From: Spirometra erinaceieuropaei
Taxonomy: Eukaryota; Platyhelminthes; Cestoda; Diphyllobothriidea; Diphyllobothriidae
Direction of reading: 5' to 3'
Assembly (NCBI GenBank): GCA_902702965.1
Contig: CACRXP010000032.1
Location: 1,921,461 to 1,985,460, forward strand
Length of the DNA stretch: 64,000 nt
The notes below the pieces were generated by a model. It worked only from the letters and a program-made list of their open reading frames with translations. It searched no databases and was not told the origin of the DNA. The position numbers and the translations under genes are program-made. Below, one piece after another: positions 12,097-24,078 of this stretch. Every line of letters starts with the position of its first letter. The first letter of the stretch is position 1.

Positions 12097-12949
12097 TACA
12101 TTTAAAATATCACACTACTAAATCACGGGCACTTTTGCAGCAAATATTAGATGAACATTTTCGTACAACCACCAAAGCTTTTTGGAATGCATACTGGCTT
12201 TAGGCTGTCGAGAAAATAACTAACCTCAATATGTAAATCGGCGCGATTAGTGTGTAACTGGTTTTTCGGTTACATGCAATGCCTGAATCCATTTTGTCCT
12301 TACGAAAATGATTACAATCGTCGTTGCGTGTCAGCATACTGTTACCTTGTTTAATGCATGTCTCATTTTTACATGATTACTGCTTTTAGTTAAAAAGGGT
12401 GGTCGTGTTTTTGACCCTGGTGCTGGAAGATACATATTCTAGTAACGGGCACATAATTTGAAATATTTGAACGAGTAATTTGTTCGAATGACATTTCGTC
12501 TATGACGTTGCAACCGCTCTGGACGAATCGACAGGTTCCAGCAAGTTATTTGTTTTCCAGCATCATACGCATTTCATTTACATCGCTTATTTCTCCTGCG
12601 CTAATGCATCCAAACTTACACCTGCGCAATGCAGTGTATCATAACTGGTGATAATCGTTGAAAGAATATGAATGGAGTGCAAATATTGTAGCACCGAGCC
12701 ACCGATCTAAACTTTGTAAATTGATATATATCCTAATAACAGCGATTTTACAATAGGATCAAATGAGTTATTCCAGTCTGTCAAAAATAGTGCATAATCG
12801 AGTGTGCCTGATAATCATCCGAAAGACTCTGGATTGACCGCTTAAGAAATCCTGCATGGGCAGCCAATTTACTGCGTCAGAAATTGTGAATTGCATACGG
12901 TGCTATAGGCTGGGGTGGGCAATTTGTCACAACTCACGACTCCCGATGG

Positions 12950-13030
12950 AGTCACGTGGCTGAGATGATTAAGACGTTGGATGTAGTAGAGCCTTGCCTT
13001 TTTTGTCGGGGTTCGAATCCCAAAAGGACT
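12950..13030 (+). repeat. tRNA-like (Ser/Leu-type) SINE head or tRNA pseudogene
   Basis: GTGGCTGAGATGATTAAGAC resembles an A box of long-variable-arm tRNAs, and GGGGTTCGAATCCC is a near-perfect B box about 45 bp downstream. The acceptor stem does not pair convincingly and the central arms are poor, so this is more likely a SINE head or tRNA pseudogene than a functional tRNA. Confidence 0.5.
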
Positions 13031-14554
13031 GCCAAGTTTATAGATTAAGGTCAAATAAACTACATATATACACCTATCAAAGACACAATTTAATTTAGTC
13101 AAAGACAGCATAACTTATTCTTTAGCTACAGCAGTATGTCGGTATATTCTATGTATCTGACTACAACTTGCAAGTAGACTAAATTTGTGCGCTCGTTGTT
13201 TGACAAAAGTGCCTGTTTTTCACAAATGACAGCATACGTCCGTTCAAAGGGCCAAGTTTCCAAGTTCACCAAACAAACATGCAACCCAGTTTTTTGAATG
13301 TGGCCGCAAAACTGAGAAGGGGTTTTCACAATTTTCCTTCAAACTAATTTGTAGCTCCGAAATTACTCCAATCTTCGTTCCTGGTAGGCTAGTGACATTC
13401 TTGTCTTGTGTGTGCACAGTACTCTCGCTGATCTCTATTGTACCTTGCACCGAAAACAACAAATTTTGGTCCTGATTAAGAACCGATTTTTAGTTGTTAG
13501 AGTGTCTTTAGGTTGAATTGTTCGTCATCTGAGGACTACCTTCGTTCGATATGCGTAACATCTTGCAAAGAGGCGTCGGCGAACGTTCTTCAACATAAGA
13601 CGACCTGACCCTCCCATCAGCGCTGCTACTCTGCATACCGCAAAAATTCGTTAAAATATTTATCCTACTCACAGACTGTGTATGCGCAGCTTGTAGACAA
13701 AATGTGATAAAAACAACTAGGATCGAATGCTTAATATTATGATCACTTTGAAGACTGATTACGGAAGACCGGGAAATAAAAAACCGTGCACTTATGTCAT
13801 TGACGCTTCCAGTTTACCCTCTACATTATTAAAAGTCGAGTTTCATATACTTTCGTTGCACAATCTACAGCCTGCCAATGTGAATTGGAGTTAATTAGTG
13901 ACGAAATAGCGAATTTTATTGACGTGCCAAATACCATCTGATCAAAAAATGATATGAATTTTTCCTCATTTTTCTAGTACTTAAGTCAACTGAACGCAAA
14001 ACATGTCTTACGCGGTCTTAGTTTAGAAACAAACTTATAAGTAGAGTTTCGGTTCCAGTTTGTCCATCCCGCAATCGGCTCAGTAATAAAATTATACAAT
14101 TGATCAATCCATCGTCTCCGAGCTATTTTGAGTTATACGCAAGCACCTGTTATCTTGGCCTGTTTAGAATATGTTTTTCTTAAGTACTTGGTTACAAGCT
14201 AGGAGGTCATATTTTTGATTTTCCCTTCTTGATGATACAGATTACAATATGAATTTCTTCCAGATGCTTACACGTCCTTGTTTATTATGAATAAATACAT
14301 TTGGTTATCACTTACTTAACCTATTATCGTATTGGAAGCAGTGGTGACTTCCATAAATTGCATACGCTGTCCCCTCACGATTGCCGACGGACAGAATTTC
14401 GCGTCTCCTGTCTTTCTGCGACTTTTGTAATTTTCATCAACGCGTGTATGCTCAAAGTAGCACTACTGTAAAATAAATAACGCTAAAATGTCAATACAAC
14501 ACTAATTGATAATTTTTACTTTTATTGTGCAAACTTTTTAAGAAGTGATGAGGA

Positions 14555-14632
14555 AACAGGCCGTAGCACAGATGGTAGACTTATGTAAAAGACTTGCTTT
14601 GGAGTCAGGAGCACATTCAAGTTCAATTGCCT
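14555..14632 (+). repeat. Weak tRNA-like SINE head
   Basis: GGCCGTAGCACAGATGGTAG resembles an A box. About 50 bp on, CAAGTTCAATTGCC resembles a degenerate B box. No body or tail could be matched elsewhere. Confidence 0.3.
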
Positions 14633-15179
14633 ATGATGACGCATGAATCATACGTTTGACAGTTCAGATAAGGTATCAAAACTTCTTTTTGTATTTAATA
14701 CTTACACCTAAATGTCAGTCGTGTTTTTACATGTGAAATTTTCAGACAGGGCCAACTGTCGGGGCTCAGGGTATGTTTCCATTTGCGTTGACACTGATAA
14801 TTGTCATAGTACATCCTGAAACCCAAACACATTCCGCGGGCTGCTGCGTGTTTTTGATGGTCCTCACGATGCAACATTTCAAACGAAGGCTCACGGTTGA
14901 CATAGGCGGTCTTTCAAATTATAAAGATAGCTTCCTGACTCCACACCAAATAATGACAAAAATGGACAGGAAATATTACTGCTGAGATGTCTTCCATGCC
15001 GTTATATCAATGATCGCTCAAATTGCCAACATACGTTAATATTTATTGGCGTGCATCTATATTCTCTTAGCTGCAACAAATAAAGGTATGGAATACTGCA
15101 GGTCCAAACGCAAGGGTGCGGGGACTAAGCTAAAAAAGTCTCTAAATTTGACGTTGATATGGAGTGGCCAAACAGTACC

Positions 15180-15810
15180 AGTGAACTCAGGTTAGCGAGA
15201 GTAAGAGATCCGGATCGTTAATATGAAGAATGCGAAATGCTCAGTGGATCAGGGGAACTGTGTGGCTGAGGTTTTAAAGGACATATCCAGTTCCCCATCA
15301 TTAAAACGTTTTGTATAAAACTTGACCACAATTTTAAATAAGCGGCTGGATACGTCGGCCTTGGGCTGGCGGATATTTTTCGTCTTTCGCTGCCTTGACC
15401 TTCCGACCGTTGCTTGTGAATGTCGGCGGCCTCCGGCGTTTTGATGTCACCTGAATGTGGGTCGGTTGCACCTGTGCTCCCTTTTTAAGTGAAATAGTCA
15501 ACGGGCCGTGTTTGCTCGTTATTTATAAGCTCCGTGTGACCGTCTTGTCCTGATCCTGGCGTATGTAGCGACGTAGGACTTTGTAGGCCATAGGAAGGTA
15601 TAGATGCCTGTTGATGGTGTTGGGATCTGAGTATCAAGCCCCAAATATGAAAGGTTCTGTCCTTGATGTGCTCCAGCTTAGTATAGTCGTGCCTTTGAAG
15701 TCAAAACTGTGGTCAGTTTCTCCGAGGTGTGTCGCAAGATGTGAGTTCGGGTCTAATTTTCTAGTTGCCAGTTTGTGTTCATACAAGATTTTCCTGATCT
15801 GCTGAGCCCC
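15180..15810 (-). mobile_element. Penelope-like element fragment (PLE-2), GIY-YIG C-terminal part
   Basis: On the minus strand from about 15803 the frame reads YEHKLATRKLDPNSHLATHL, GETDHSFDFKGTTIL, then a TGA inside the motif that matches LEAWFSN of PLE-1, then DPNTINRHLYLPMAYKVLRR. It is clearly a paralogue of PLE-1 at 7500-8533, more decayed and lacking the YVG catalytic strand. The 3' part near 15200 shares the GAGATCCGG block with PLE-1's end. Confidence 0.75.
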
Positions 15811-16321
15811 TTACATTTCTCAGAGTGCCACTGAAATTAAAACTCGCGCCTTTACGAGTCACCACATCATGATTATACCCTGATTTAGATATGAACTATC
15901 TGACCCCTTCCCTGATATACATGGATAAGAGAATCTTGTAATGATAAGTGGTTGGGGACGTTAACTCAAAGAAATACCGTGGTTGAAAACGTAAATGTGC
16001 AACGCCTTACAACGGTTACTTCCCCTTATCCTTTATTATTACATTTCAGTCAAGGCGTTCAGGACCACATTTAACTGACGAGATTCTCAATGCCTGTGAT
16101 CACTATTTAAAAACTAAGTATTTCAAGCCCACATTAGAGTAATTAATTACTGTAGGTTTATTGATGCAAAAAACAAGACTGCATAGTCATACACCAATAC
16201 TTTTGAGTCTGCGACCACGATAGAAAGTTATATTTCATTTAATCGTAATGCTCGTAATAGATCAGGTGCGTAGTTTTTCATAACGCAGGCCAAAATGCTG
16301 TGATTATTAATTTTTCTCAAA

Positions 16322-18056
16322 TTATTGTTTGATGTTGCAGTAAACTGATGTTCCAAATATTGGATCTTGAATCATTTTAACTTTACTAATCGACGTAAAC
16401 GAGATGTTTGCAATTTCATCGTCCGTAAGCGACTTGATGGAGCTTTCGATGCCTGACAACAAGTCTGGGAAACGAATCCGCGAAATCCCAACAATATTTG
16501 GGCCAAATCTGTCAGAATTCCAGTTGGAAACTTTCAAAGTTGCCTCGATTGGAACACTGTGTCTTAGAAATATACCGACTATTTTCTAAAGGCATAAAAA
16601 GTGTGGTCATCAATGAGGGTTACTCGTAAAAATTAACACCTCGGCTGGAAGATGAACGTTTACCTGATAAAATGTCAACATAACCCTTTCACAAACAGCT
16701 CTGCAAAAGTATTCCTTATACGTTTGCAGCGATGAATGTAGTATTGGAGTACATTTTTCAATTAAAAGATTTCCACGCAAAAGGACCTTATAATAACGCC
16801 TTGGAAAGTCCACCATTTCCTCCTCCACATCAAAATGTATAACGCGTTTGATGAGATGTTTAGCAATGTCCTCAATGTGTAATAGACCTTGTTTGTTTTC
16901 GCATGAATTATGTCCTACAAATAGCACCAACACTAGAATACGGAACTGATGAAATTCATTAACAGTAAAGTCATCGTTTAATTGTCTTACAAATAGTGTC
17001 AACACTAGAATATGGAACTGAAGAAATTAATAAACAATAACGTCATATGTTAATTGTCAAACATTTTCAGTACCCTTTCTTGCACTCGCTTGTTCCGATG
17101 ACGCCACTAGTATTTTAACAAATTATACAGATATTCAAAAACGGGACCATTTAATATTTTACGAACCAGCCAGGGGGTTCGCAGTAAATCATTTGATTTT
17201 AATAAAACTTTTATGCTGGCTTACTTCCTGAATGAACTTGGTCAGCAGATGGTCGATAGCTGACAATAAGCCTGAAATTACAAGTTCCGATGTCTTGTTG
17301 ATTTCACACTTTCGCTTGAGTCTGATATCGTCGTTTAATGGGAGATGCAACGTTTATGTTTGGCTCATCGGTCAAGATGCCTTAAATCTGTACGGTCGAC
17401 GAAAAAATGTGCAATTTTCTTTGGCCATGTCTTTGTCCATAATCTCCCCCTATAATCATTAGGATGATTTGAAGTACTTTGGCAGCTACTTAATGAAGTA
17501 CAAGCCCAACTAATTGATAGCGTCATATTAAAGGCCGTCATCGGTCGATAATCCATAACGTTGTACATCGCACGACCAAGTGGTGCACTTGGTATGAATA
17601 TAGTGGAGCCGGAGGAATGCGGCATTTATGAAAATTTAGTGCGATAAAAGTAGTCTTAATGCATCCTGCTTTGCTCAGGAAAACTGTTGTGAATAACGTC
17701 AATAAGAATCATCCGCATTCATTTTTTAAATTGTCGACGACGACTAAAAAAACCCCCTTGTGATCACAAACCTGTCTCCCGCTGGCATTTTGGCCGTAAA
17801 ATTATGTGTATCTGGGAATAAATAAAATAAGTAGCATGTGCAACAATAATGGATAACAGTAATAGTCATTATGTTTGCAAATACCTACTGAATCTGCTGG
17901 ATAACCGGATGATCGGCAATGAAACGATCGCTAGGCAACTTATGAATAACTTTGAGAAAGTTTCAAATAAAGGAGCACACTTAACTTACGTGGAAAAGAA
18001 GCGCACGCACTGACTTGTTCCGTGCAAATTACCCCGAGAAGCAAATATGCGTACAT
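16322..18056 (-). CDS. FAM g2: secreted protein, three exons, intact but lacking two conserved cysteines
   Basis: The exons are complement(17990-18056), (16664-16914) and (16322-16585), giving 193 residues. Exon 1 is MYAYLLLGVICTEQVSAC plus ASFP, a compact signal peptide; an in-frame TGA two codons before the ATG fixes the start. It ends with one leftover base before GTAAGT. Exon 2 (251 bp) has HNSCENKQG, HIEDIAKHLIKRV and YKEYFCRAVCE, but the family CSYN block is RYYK, which removes one cysteine and a glycosylation sequon. A 78-bp phase 0 intron leads to exon 3 with SNWNSDRFGPNIVGISRI and the final SVYC. The family PWSC cysteine is also absent. All splice sites are GT/AG and phases match the other copies. 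The role is unknown. Confidence 0.75.
16913..17053 (-). repeat. Tandem duplication of about 70 bp at the end of FAM g2 intron 1
   Basis: Two units, 16913-16982 and 16984-17053, share CACTAGAATA(C/T)GGAACTGA, ACAAATAG and TTTAATTG/GTTAATTG blocks. The inner unit carries the functional-looking TTTGTAG acceptor of exon 2, and the outer unit has the decayed equivalent TTTGTAAG. Confidence 0.8.
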
Positions 18057-18394
18057 AATTCAGAATAACATAGAAACTAGTGAACTGACCATATCCAAAA
18101 AGAACTTTAAATTCAGAAAAAACGATGTCATTATCCTCTGCAGATGAATGCACAGCGCGCAAGGTGCTTCCCAATCAAATCACACTAAGCGAATCCGTTT
18201 CTAACAGTAACGAACGCAAGACTCACCAATAGCCTGTCAAATAACTCTGACATGCCAATTGTCGATAACACTAGCTTTAGGCAAACAAACTAGCATTAGT
18301 GCTGTAAGAACATACATTTGCTATTCAAAACGCATCTACTGTGCTCCTGGCGGAAAAGTAAATAAGACAAAGAGGAAGAGCTTAAAATCATCGA

Positions 18395-19045
18395 GAGCGT
18401 TTTTCACCAGAACAGGTATCCTGATTGATTAATTGTCGAAAACATGGCCGAAAGACTACAAAAGCCCCGATGCTGACGGCAGGAAAGAAAGGACTCTTCA
18501 TCAGGGTCCCATTTCATAGGGACGCGCCAAATGGACTTTTAAGAAGACGCATAACTAAGGCTGTATCACAGACCTTTCCAGCAGCTGACACCCGTGTTAT
18601 GTTCTACGCTAACCCCAACCTATACGGAAAGAGCAAGGACGAACTGACAGCGCAGGTCACCTCTGTGTGCATTTATTCTCTCACTTGTTTTAGTCAGACA
18701 GAATATATTAGTCGCACGAGCCGGAGTTTGTCCGAAAGAATAAAAGAACATCTTCCAGCATGGTAAGGTAAGGATCAAATAAAGAACGCCAACAGCTCGA
18801 TCCTCCCACACATGGTAGACACTGACTACTGTGTAGACGCCAGATATGACTTCAAAGCGATAAACAAGGTCCCGTCAAGTTATCCAATCCTACTTGGGCA
18901 GCGCTTGTTGCCTACGGCAGTGGCGGCTGCAATCAGGCTACGCGGACCGGTCCTATGCACATAGAAGAATTTAATACAATTGCCATGGGTCAAAGCCACC
19001 AAATCAGCCGTCCACATGTAGTTGCCTTCTCCTGGGCCTACCTTC
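18395..19045 (+). mobile_element. Penelope-like element fragment (PLE-3, second type), linker plus GIY-YIG
   Basis: The plus-strand frame reads KKGLFIRVPFHRDAPNGLLR, AVSQTFPAADTRVMFYANP, then the endonuclease start VCIYSLTCFSQTEYISRTSR and SLSERIKEHLPAW. After one TAA it continues in the same frame through NSSILPHMVDT and LLGQRLLPTAVAAAIRL. The GIY-YIG strand is altered (YISRT where YIGRT is usual). A frameshift separates the upstream NRYPD block near 18410. This is a dead copy of a PLE type distinct from PLE-1/2 and the same type as PLE-4 and PLE-5. Confidence 0.8.
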
Positions 19046-19507
19046 TCCCTGGTTCTGACTCGAACTTTGGTGTTCTACTCTCCACTCCTCCCCCCAAACC
19101 CGAGCTACAGTATAATTATCCATTTATTCGTGTCTTTTAATTCATTACTTTAATAGCCATATAACTGTGCGGGCCTGAAGAGAATTTGTCGAATGCAGAA
19201 GTATGCTCGCCAAATGACTTTTTGCACTTCTCAATGGTGATTTTTGCGACTTTAAAATAATATACTTCCAAATCGTAAATCGGAGTACTATGAACTTACC
19301 CGTTGCCTGACCCGACACAAAATAAATACCACTGATTCTTCGAGATTATTTGTGATAAATACTGTTCATCTATTGCTATTATTATATAGTGCAGTGACCG
19401 TGGCGTATTCCTAAAACACAGGGAACAATTGCCTGTCTATGGTGCATTAAAGACTGATCCCAACATTTCATTCGGCAAGGCGATCAAAGTAACATTTAAA
19501 GTACAGG

Positions 19508-20225
19508 TTAAAATTTGTCCTTGCCTTCTCCGCGTAAAATAGGGTTACTAGAGAATGATATTCGAACCCTTATTACTGGAAGTGTTCTCGGGACAGCTTG
19601 ACCTAGGCGTCTTCTTAGGAGTTCACTCTCAGCGTCTTCTTGGAAAGGAATTTTGATAAATAGAGTTTTTTCGACCATCAGTGTGGCGGGGTTTTCCGGT
19701 CGTTCGGCAATGTGCTTTGCAAGGGACATGTCAGAATACCCGTTTTTGCGAAGAACGCCCTGGATTTTTCTAAGCTGCTTCTCGATGCTATTTGTTGAAT
19801 AAAGTTTTGTAGCTCTGTATGTTAAACACCGCATTAGATTTCGTTTTTGTTGGAAGAGAACGAAACTCGCCAAGCTCACGTATTGTTCAGACCAGGTTTT
19901 CTTCCGATAGACGCTCCTTCGGACGCCACCATCAGGCCTTCTATATAGATGGACGTTTAAGGAACTGAGCACACCCGTCCATTCATCTTCAACGTGAATT
20001 TGATTTATGGATGTGCCTAATTTACAACATTTAACAGGGTAGCTACTTCGGTTTCCGCGGTGGCAATCACAAAGATAGGAACTTAAAAACGAGCGTAATG
20101 TTTAAGCTTTATCACTCTGATTGCCCAATTGAAATCTCTCCAGCTTGCGCATGAAGACATCGTTTTAGAGAGATTCGAGATGCGGGCCCATAACAATGCC
20201 CTCTTTTTGCCTATTTGGAACCAAC
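19508..20225 (-). mobile_element. Penelope-like element fragment (PLE-4), RT C-terminal part with uninterrupted frame
   Basis: On the minus strand an open frame of more than 160 codons reads HVEDEWTGVLSSLNVHLYRR, PDGGVRRSVYRKKTWSEQY, QKRNLMRCLTYRA, VLRKNGYSDMSLAKHIAE and KTLFIKIPFQEDAESELLRR. It is homologous to PLE-3 over the last part. Further upstream, near 20190, GIVMGPHLES and FMRKLERFQLG resemble the RT block usually written G-x-x-MGS, out of frame with the rest. The GIY-YIG domain is cut off at 19508. Opposite orientation to PLE-3, 0.5 kb away. Confidence 0.8.
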
Positions 20226-20229
20226 ATCA

Positions 20230-22955
20230 CAATAAAACTTTATCGTAAACATAATAGCTCTGACATCTTGTGGCAAAAGTTTCGTTATGGTACTGTTGGT
20301 TTGACGGCCAAGTATGTTGTGATCAGATTATTGACTTCTTGTTACATCCACCGGATAATATATATTTTGTAATTTAGGGGCTGTATGAAAGAGGTAATAT
20401 TTTTGACGCTATACGCACATCACTATAAATATTCACTCTCTATTTATGGCGAAAAAAAGCACTTTACGGACGTTTGTACTTTGGTCTATGGCGATGTCAC
20501 TGCAGAACCCCCACATGTGATGCCACATGACCCAATAATATGTAACTTCATATCTACTTATTACTCGTTAAGAGATTTACTCAAAATCTCAGTTAGGGCT
20601 GACCAGTAATGGTTATTCGATCCCATCGTGTCTATTGTTATACGAACCTGCAACCTATAAAACAGTTCCATCAAAATATGCCTTCACCGAAATGTCAGAC
20701 TTATTCTACCGGTTCATGCACTGGCTTCATTCTTGCATGCATTGATCACGTCGATGTGATTATTTCCTCGATAATCGAGCTCGTTTACTGTAATACCAAG
20801 AATACAGATAATTTATCATGACGATGGTGTGTAAGTGACTCATGTGGTAGAAAAATAATTCGAATCCACAGACCCCGACAAGTTTGACTTAACGGACTGC
20901 TTCAGCCAATTCCACTAAATGGGAAACGCAAAAGTCATTCCAAAACGGGAATTATTCTATCAAGCACACTAACGATACGCTGCATTTCATTGTAATTAGC
21001 GAAATAATTACAATTGTTTTCCACCGGAGCATACGGTATTCTATTTTTGCGGTACGCGCTATTATATCAGCCAACTGGAGTAACGTAAGCCTTCGCTCAT
21101 TGCATCCAGCAGTTTGCTGGGCTGTAAAGATTTTCCACGCATCGCACAAAATTCTGATCGTGATACTCAATATTTCTATTAATACGGGCCAAATTGATCC
21201 CATCAGTAATCTACAGATGCTTTTGAATAAAACGCCACTTAATATATCATCTGATGGAGTCTGTATTTAAATCCGGACAGCATGTTTCTATGAGTAAGCG
21301 TGGATTGTAAAAACAGACATTCATAGCGCGGAACTTAATTCTTACATGTTTCGTTGTACCTGATAGATGTCTTTGGGAAAAGAAATAATGGCCAACATAC
21401 CTATAATTGCACCCAAGAGAGAATTATATTCATTTGCGGAAATTTTTTCCAATATTTTGTCCGGGATGAGTTTTTACATTTTAATCAGCCTCATCAAATC
21501 GTAAAAAGAGAAAATTAGCTTTTGCCCTGCATTTTGTTCTGTTAAGTACCCTGGTGATGAACGACCGGCAAAACGCAATTATTATGTAAATGACGCTGTT
21601 AAGTGTTTGAAAAGCAGACATATGTGCGTCCCTAAGGTCACCATTCGAAGAGGTCAAAATATCAACAGTTACATGGGACATTTTACATCTAGACAAGCGG
21701 TCATGGCATATATGAAAACCTTACGTGTGCCCTGGCATGCGACCCGAATTGTCGACTTCAGTTTTAAAAGCTTATCTTCTGTTTGTTTTAAGCGGGAAAA
21801 AACCACATGAACTGCGCATTCCGACAGCCACGCGTGAGCTCTTTCACAGAATTTTCTCACATGATTTTGAGCCAAAAAAATCAATTTCAGCCTTTGCACG
21901 CGCTCATGTATGTCTGCACGCATACTCTTGTGGAGCCTGTTTTTGTCTAAACCAACCACATCCAAAGTTGGTCGTAAATATCTTGACATTTCCCCACTCA
22001 GATAATGATGGTTTTCTACCCTTTTCTCGACGGGCTTGTGACCAAAATACATTGACATTCCATATGCATACGTGTTCACAAAGTTGGCTGGGGATAGCAA
22101 GTGCTCGGCTTTCTAACTGCTGGAACCATCACCAATATCTGACCGTACTGGAAGTATAGACTACGCGTTGCTTCTGATCTTCAAGACAATTAGGAAACAA
22201 GAAAGTTCAACTCTGAGTTTTGAGGAGTTATGGGAAAAAACTCTAGTTAGATAAAAGATATTAATTAAAACCATGTTGACAGACCTACAGAGTATTTTAA
22301 TCCCCAGAGATCTTTTTCGGTGCATTGACATAGCACTCTAAACAATTGCTCGTAGTTATTTTGCGTTCTGTCAACAAAGCCTTGTGTTTTATCTGAAAAA
22401 AATTAATTGCTATTTTTGAACCTCAGTAACGTTTGAATAAACCTGCCTCTGTCTTCAACACAGCGCTGATTGTTTTGTCCCACTAATACATCAAAATAAG
22501 GACAAAGAAATGGAATAGTTAGTGGGATGGTTTATTATGATTATACCAGTATCCACAAGAGATGTTAAGACAAAGGCAGCTATGTCGTAATTTTGGTGAT
22601 CTCTGTACATATATTGACTTTACTTTGTTGACATATCAAAAGAACTCAACTTTTATATTGCGCCTCCCACATATTGCGCTTCAATTCAAGGATCAGAATG
22701 TTTTTTTTAATAATAACGTCTCACCGGTCGAATTAACTATTACGAGCGCGCGCAATATTTACTCGCTGTCATATTAATTTTAAGTGAGTAAAAAGTACCA
22801 CATAATAAGAGAAGGAAGCATTGTGGAACAATTATTAAATAGCCCACGGATACGAGCTTTAGAAGACAACAATAAGAAATAATTTGCTGTGTTCATGGAA
22901 TGTCTGCGCGATATGGTATATTCCTATTGCTGCACCTCGCACAATATTCATTGAA
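20230..22955. other. No recognisable gene
   Basis: Short frames only, apart from the overlapping pair at 21669-22159 listed separately. No repeat of the families in this window was recognised. Confidence 0.4.
21669..22100 (-). CDS. Unrecognised 143-codon open frame, overlapped by an equally long frame on the plus strand
   Basis: The minus frame (21669-22100) is basic and helix-prone (RADIHERVQRLKLIFLAQNH). The plus frame (21725-22159) is also open for 144 codons. Neither has a recognised domain or a signal peptide. Mutual openness of both strands usually reflects a local lack of stop triplets rather than two genes. I see no splice or polyadenylation context that favours either. Confidence 0.12.
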   Translation of the reverse strand: MLSPANFVNTYAYGMSMYFGHKPVEKRVENHHYLSGEMSRYLRPTLDVVGLDKNRLHKSMRADIHERVQRLKLIFLAQNHVRKFCERAHAWLSECAVHVVFSRLKQTEDKLLKLKSTIRVACQGTRKVFIYAMTACLDVKCPM

Positions 22956-22958
22956 AAT

Positions 22959-23642
22959 TTACTCAATTGAATCGTCACCAAGTTCGCATTTTACTGAGTC
23001 CCCTTCGACTGAATCTTGGATCATGGTGACCAAGTTCCTGTTTGTTGCAGAGACAGGCTTCAGATAGTAATACGAACAGAACCATGGTAAAATTTCGATT
23101 CTGGATAATAAATTCGGAAAGTGAATCTTTGAAATCCCGACTATGTTTGGACCAAATGTATTCGTGTCCCAGTTGGAAACTTTGAACGTTGCCTCAAGTG
23201 TGACATTGCTCATCCATGATTTCATAGATATTTCCTAAATAAACAGAATAGTTAGCCCTGATTGCTCAGCCTTTTCAAAAATTCAAATATATATATATGA
23301 TGTATATATATATGCATATTTTATACATATATATACATATATATATAAATGTACATCGCTTTAATCCGCCAAAGAAAAGAAAGACACGTACCCAATTGAA
23401 AACGAGTGAAACGTTGTCGCAGAGTGCATCACAGAAATATAGTGCATATTTATCAGATGGTGGCCTTGATAACAGAAAACAATTTCTGATCGAAATTCTG
23501 CCCTCGATGGTGAGGTTGTAAGGACAGATCAGATGACCTACACTTTCCACCTTCACCGAAAACAGTAAAACGCGTTGAATGAGATGCTCAGCAATGTGAG
23601 TGATACGAAATTTTCCTTGAACTTGTGGGCACCTGCTGTGTC
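22959..23642 (-). CDS. FAM g3: exons 2 and 3 of the secreted family, first exon not found
   Basis: Exon 2 is complement(23392-23642) after a CTCTTTTAG acceptor. It contains SRCPQVQG, ITHIAEHLIQRVLLF, ICPYNLTI (glycosylation sequon NLT) and YFCDALCDNVSL, and ends TGG/GTACGT. Exon 3 is complement(22959-23234), 92 codons with stop, containing SNWDTNTFGPNIVGISKIHF, LPWFCSYYYL and DSVKCELGD. Seven of the eight family cysteines are in these two exons and all are present. The intervening 157-bp intron contains an AT microsatellite. No signal-peptide exon of the family type (LL core, AC, phase 1 donor) was found upstream as far as about 27.5 kb; MITEs F and G and a LINE remnant occupy that stretch. 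It is either a 5'-truncated gene or a gene with a remote first exon. Confidence 0.65.
23288..23352. repeat. AT-rich microsatellite within FAM g3 intron 2
   Basis: Runs of (AT)n with ATAC and ATGC interruptions span about 65 bp. They account for this intron being about twice the length of those in g2 and g4. Confidence 0.85.
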
Positions 23643-24078
23643 CTAAAAGAGGCATTGCATTTGAAACAGCGTAAACGCCACACATTCTTGAACAGTGTGC
23701 GCAGAATATATTTTGCGCAACTGTCAAATTAATTTGCTGTATTATTTTCCGCACAAAGGGCCAGTTAACAAAGTTCGTACTGTTACACTGATTACGTACG
23801 ATGTTTGCCAGCAGGTGGTGGGTTTCGGGATAAACGTCGAAAAAATATCGCAAGTAACAGGTTGTTTTAATTTGATTCGCACGTCTCGTCTCTCTGAAAT
23901 GTATCTGTAGTAGACGACGTAGATGTACCGAATCCGAAACGGTCCGTTTAGATGTGCTTTTATGAGTGTGACAAATGGTGGAAAAAACGACAAAAAAGAT
24001 TCGATACCAAACCAAACTGCCGTAATCTGTCAAGGTCAATCCGTGGGAGCGCCACACAGTTGATTCAAAACAAGCATA

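Larger units (their letters stand above)
12100..15180. other. No recognisable gene apart from two tRNA-like remnants
   Basis: The frames at 13126-13462 (minus) and 14773-14985 (plus) have no recognised motif. The two tRNA-like SINE heads in this interval are listed separately. Confidence 0.4.

Noticed and set aside
12950..13030. Functional tRNA-Ser/Leu gene
   Set aside because: The A and B boxes are fair but the acceptor stem and anticodon arm do not pair convincingly.
21725..22159. 144-codon plus-strand frame as a gene
   Set aside because: Overlaps an equally long frame on the other strand and has no motif, so the openness is not evidence for either.
23275..24057. 260-codon minus frame covering g3 exon 2
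   Set aside because: It reads through the conserved donor into the AT microsatellite, and its upstream half matches nothing in the other copies. Only 23392-23642 is supported.
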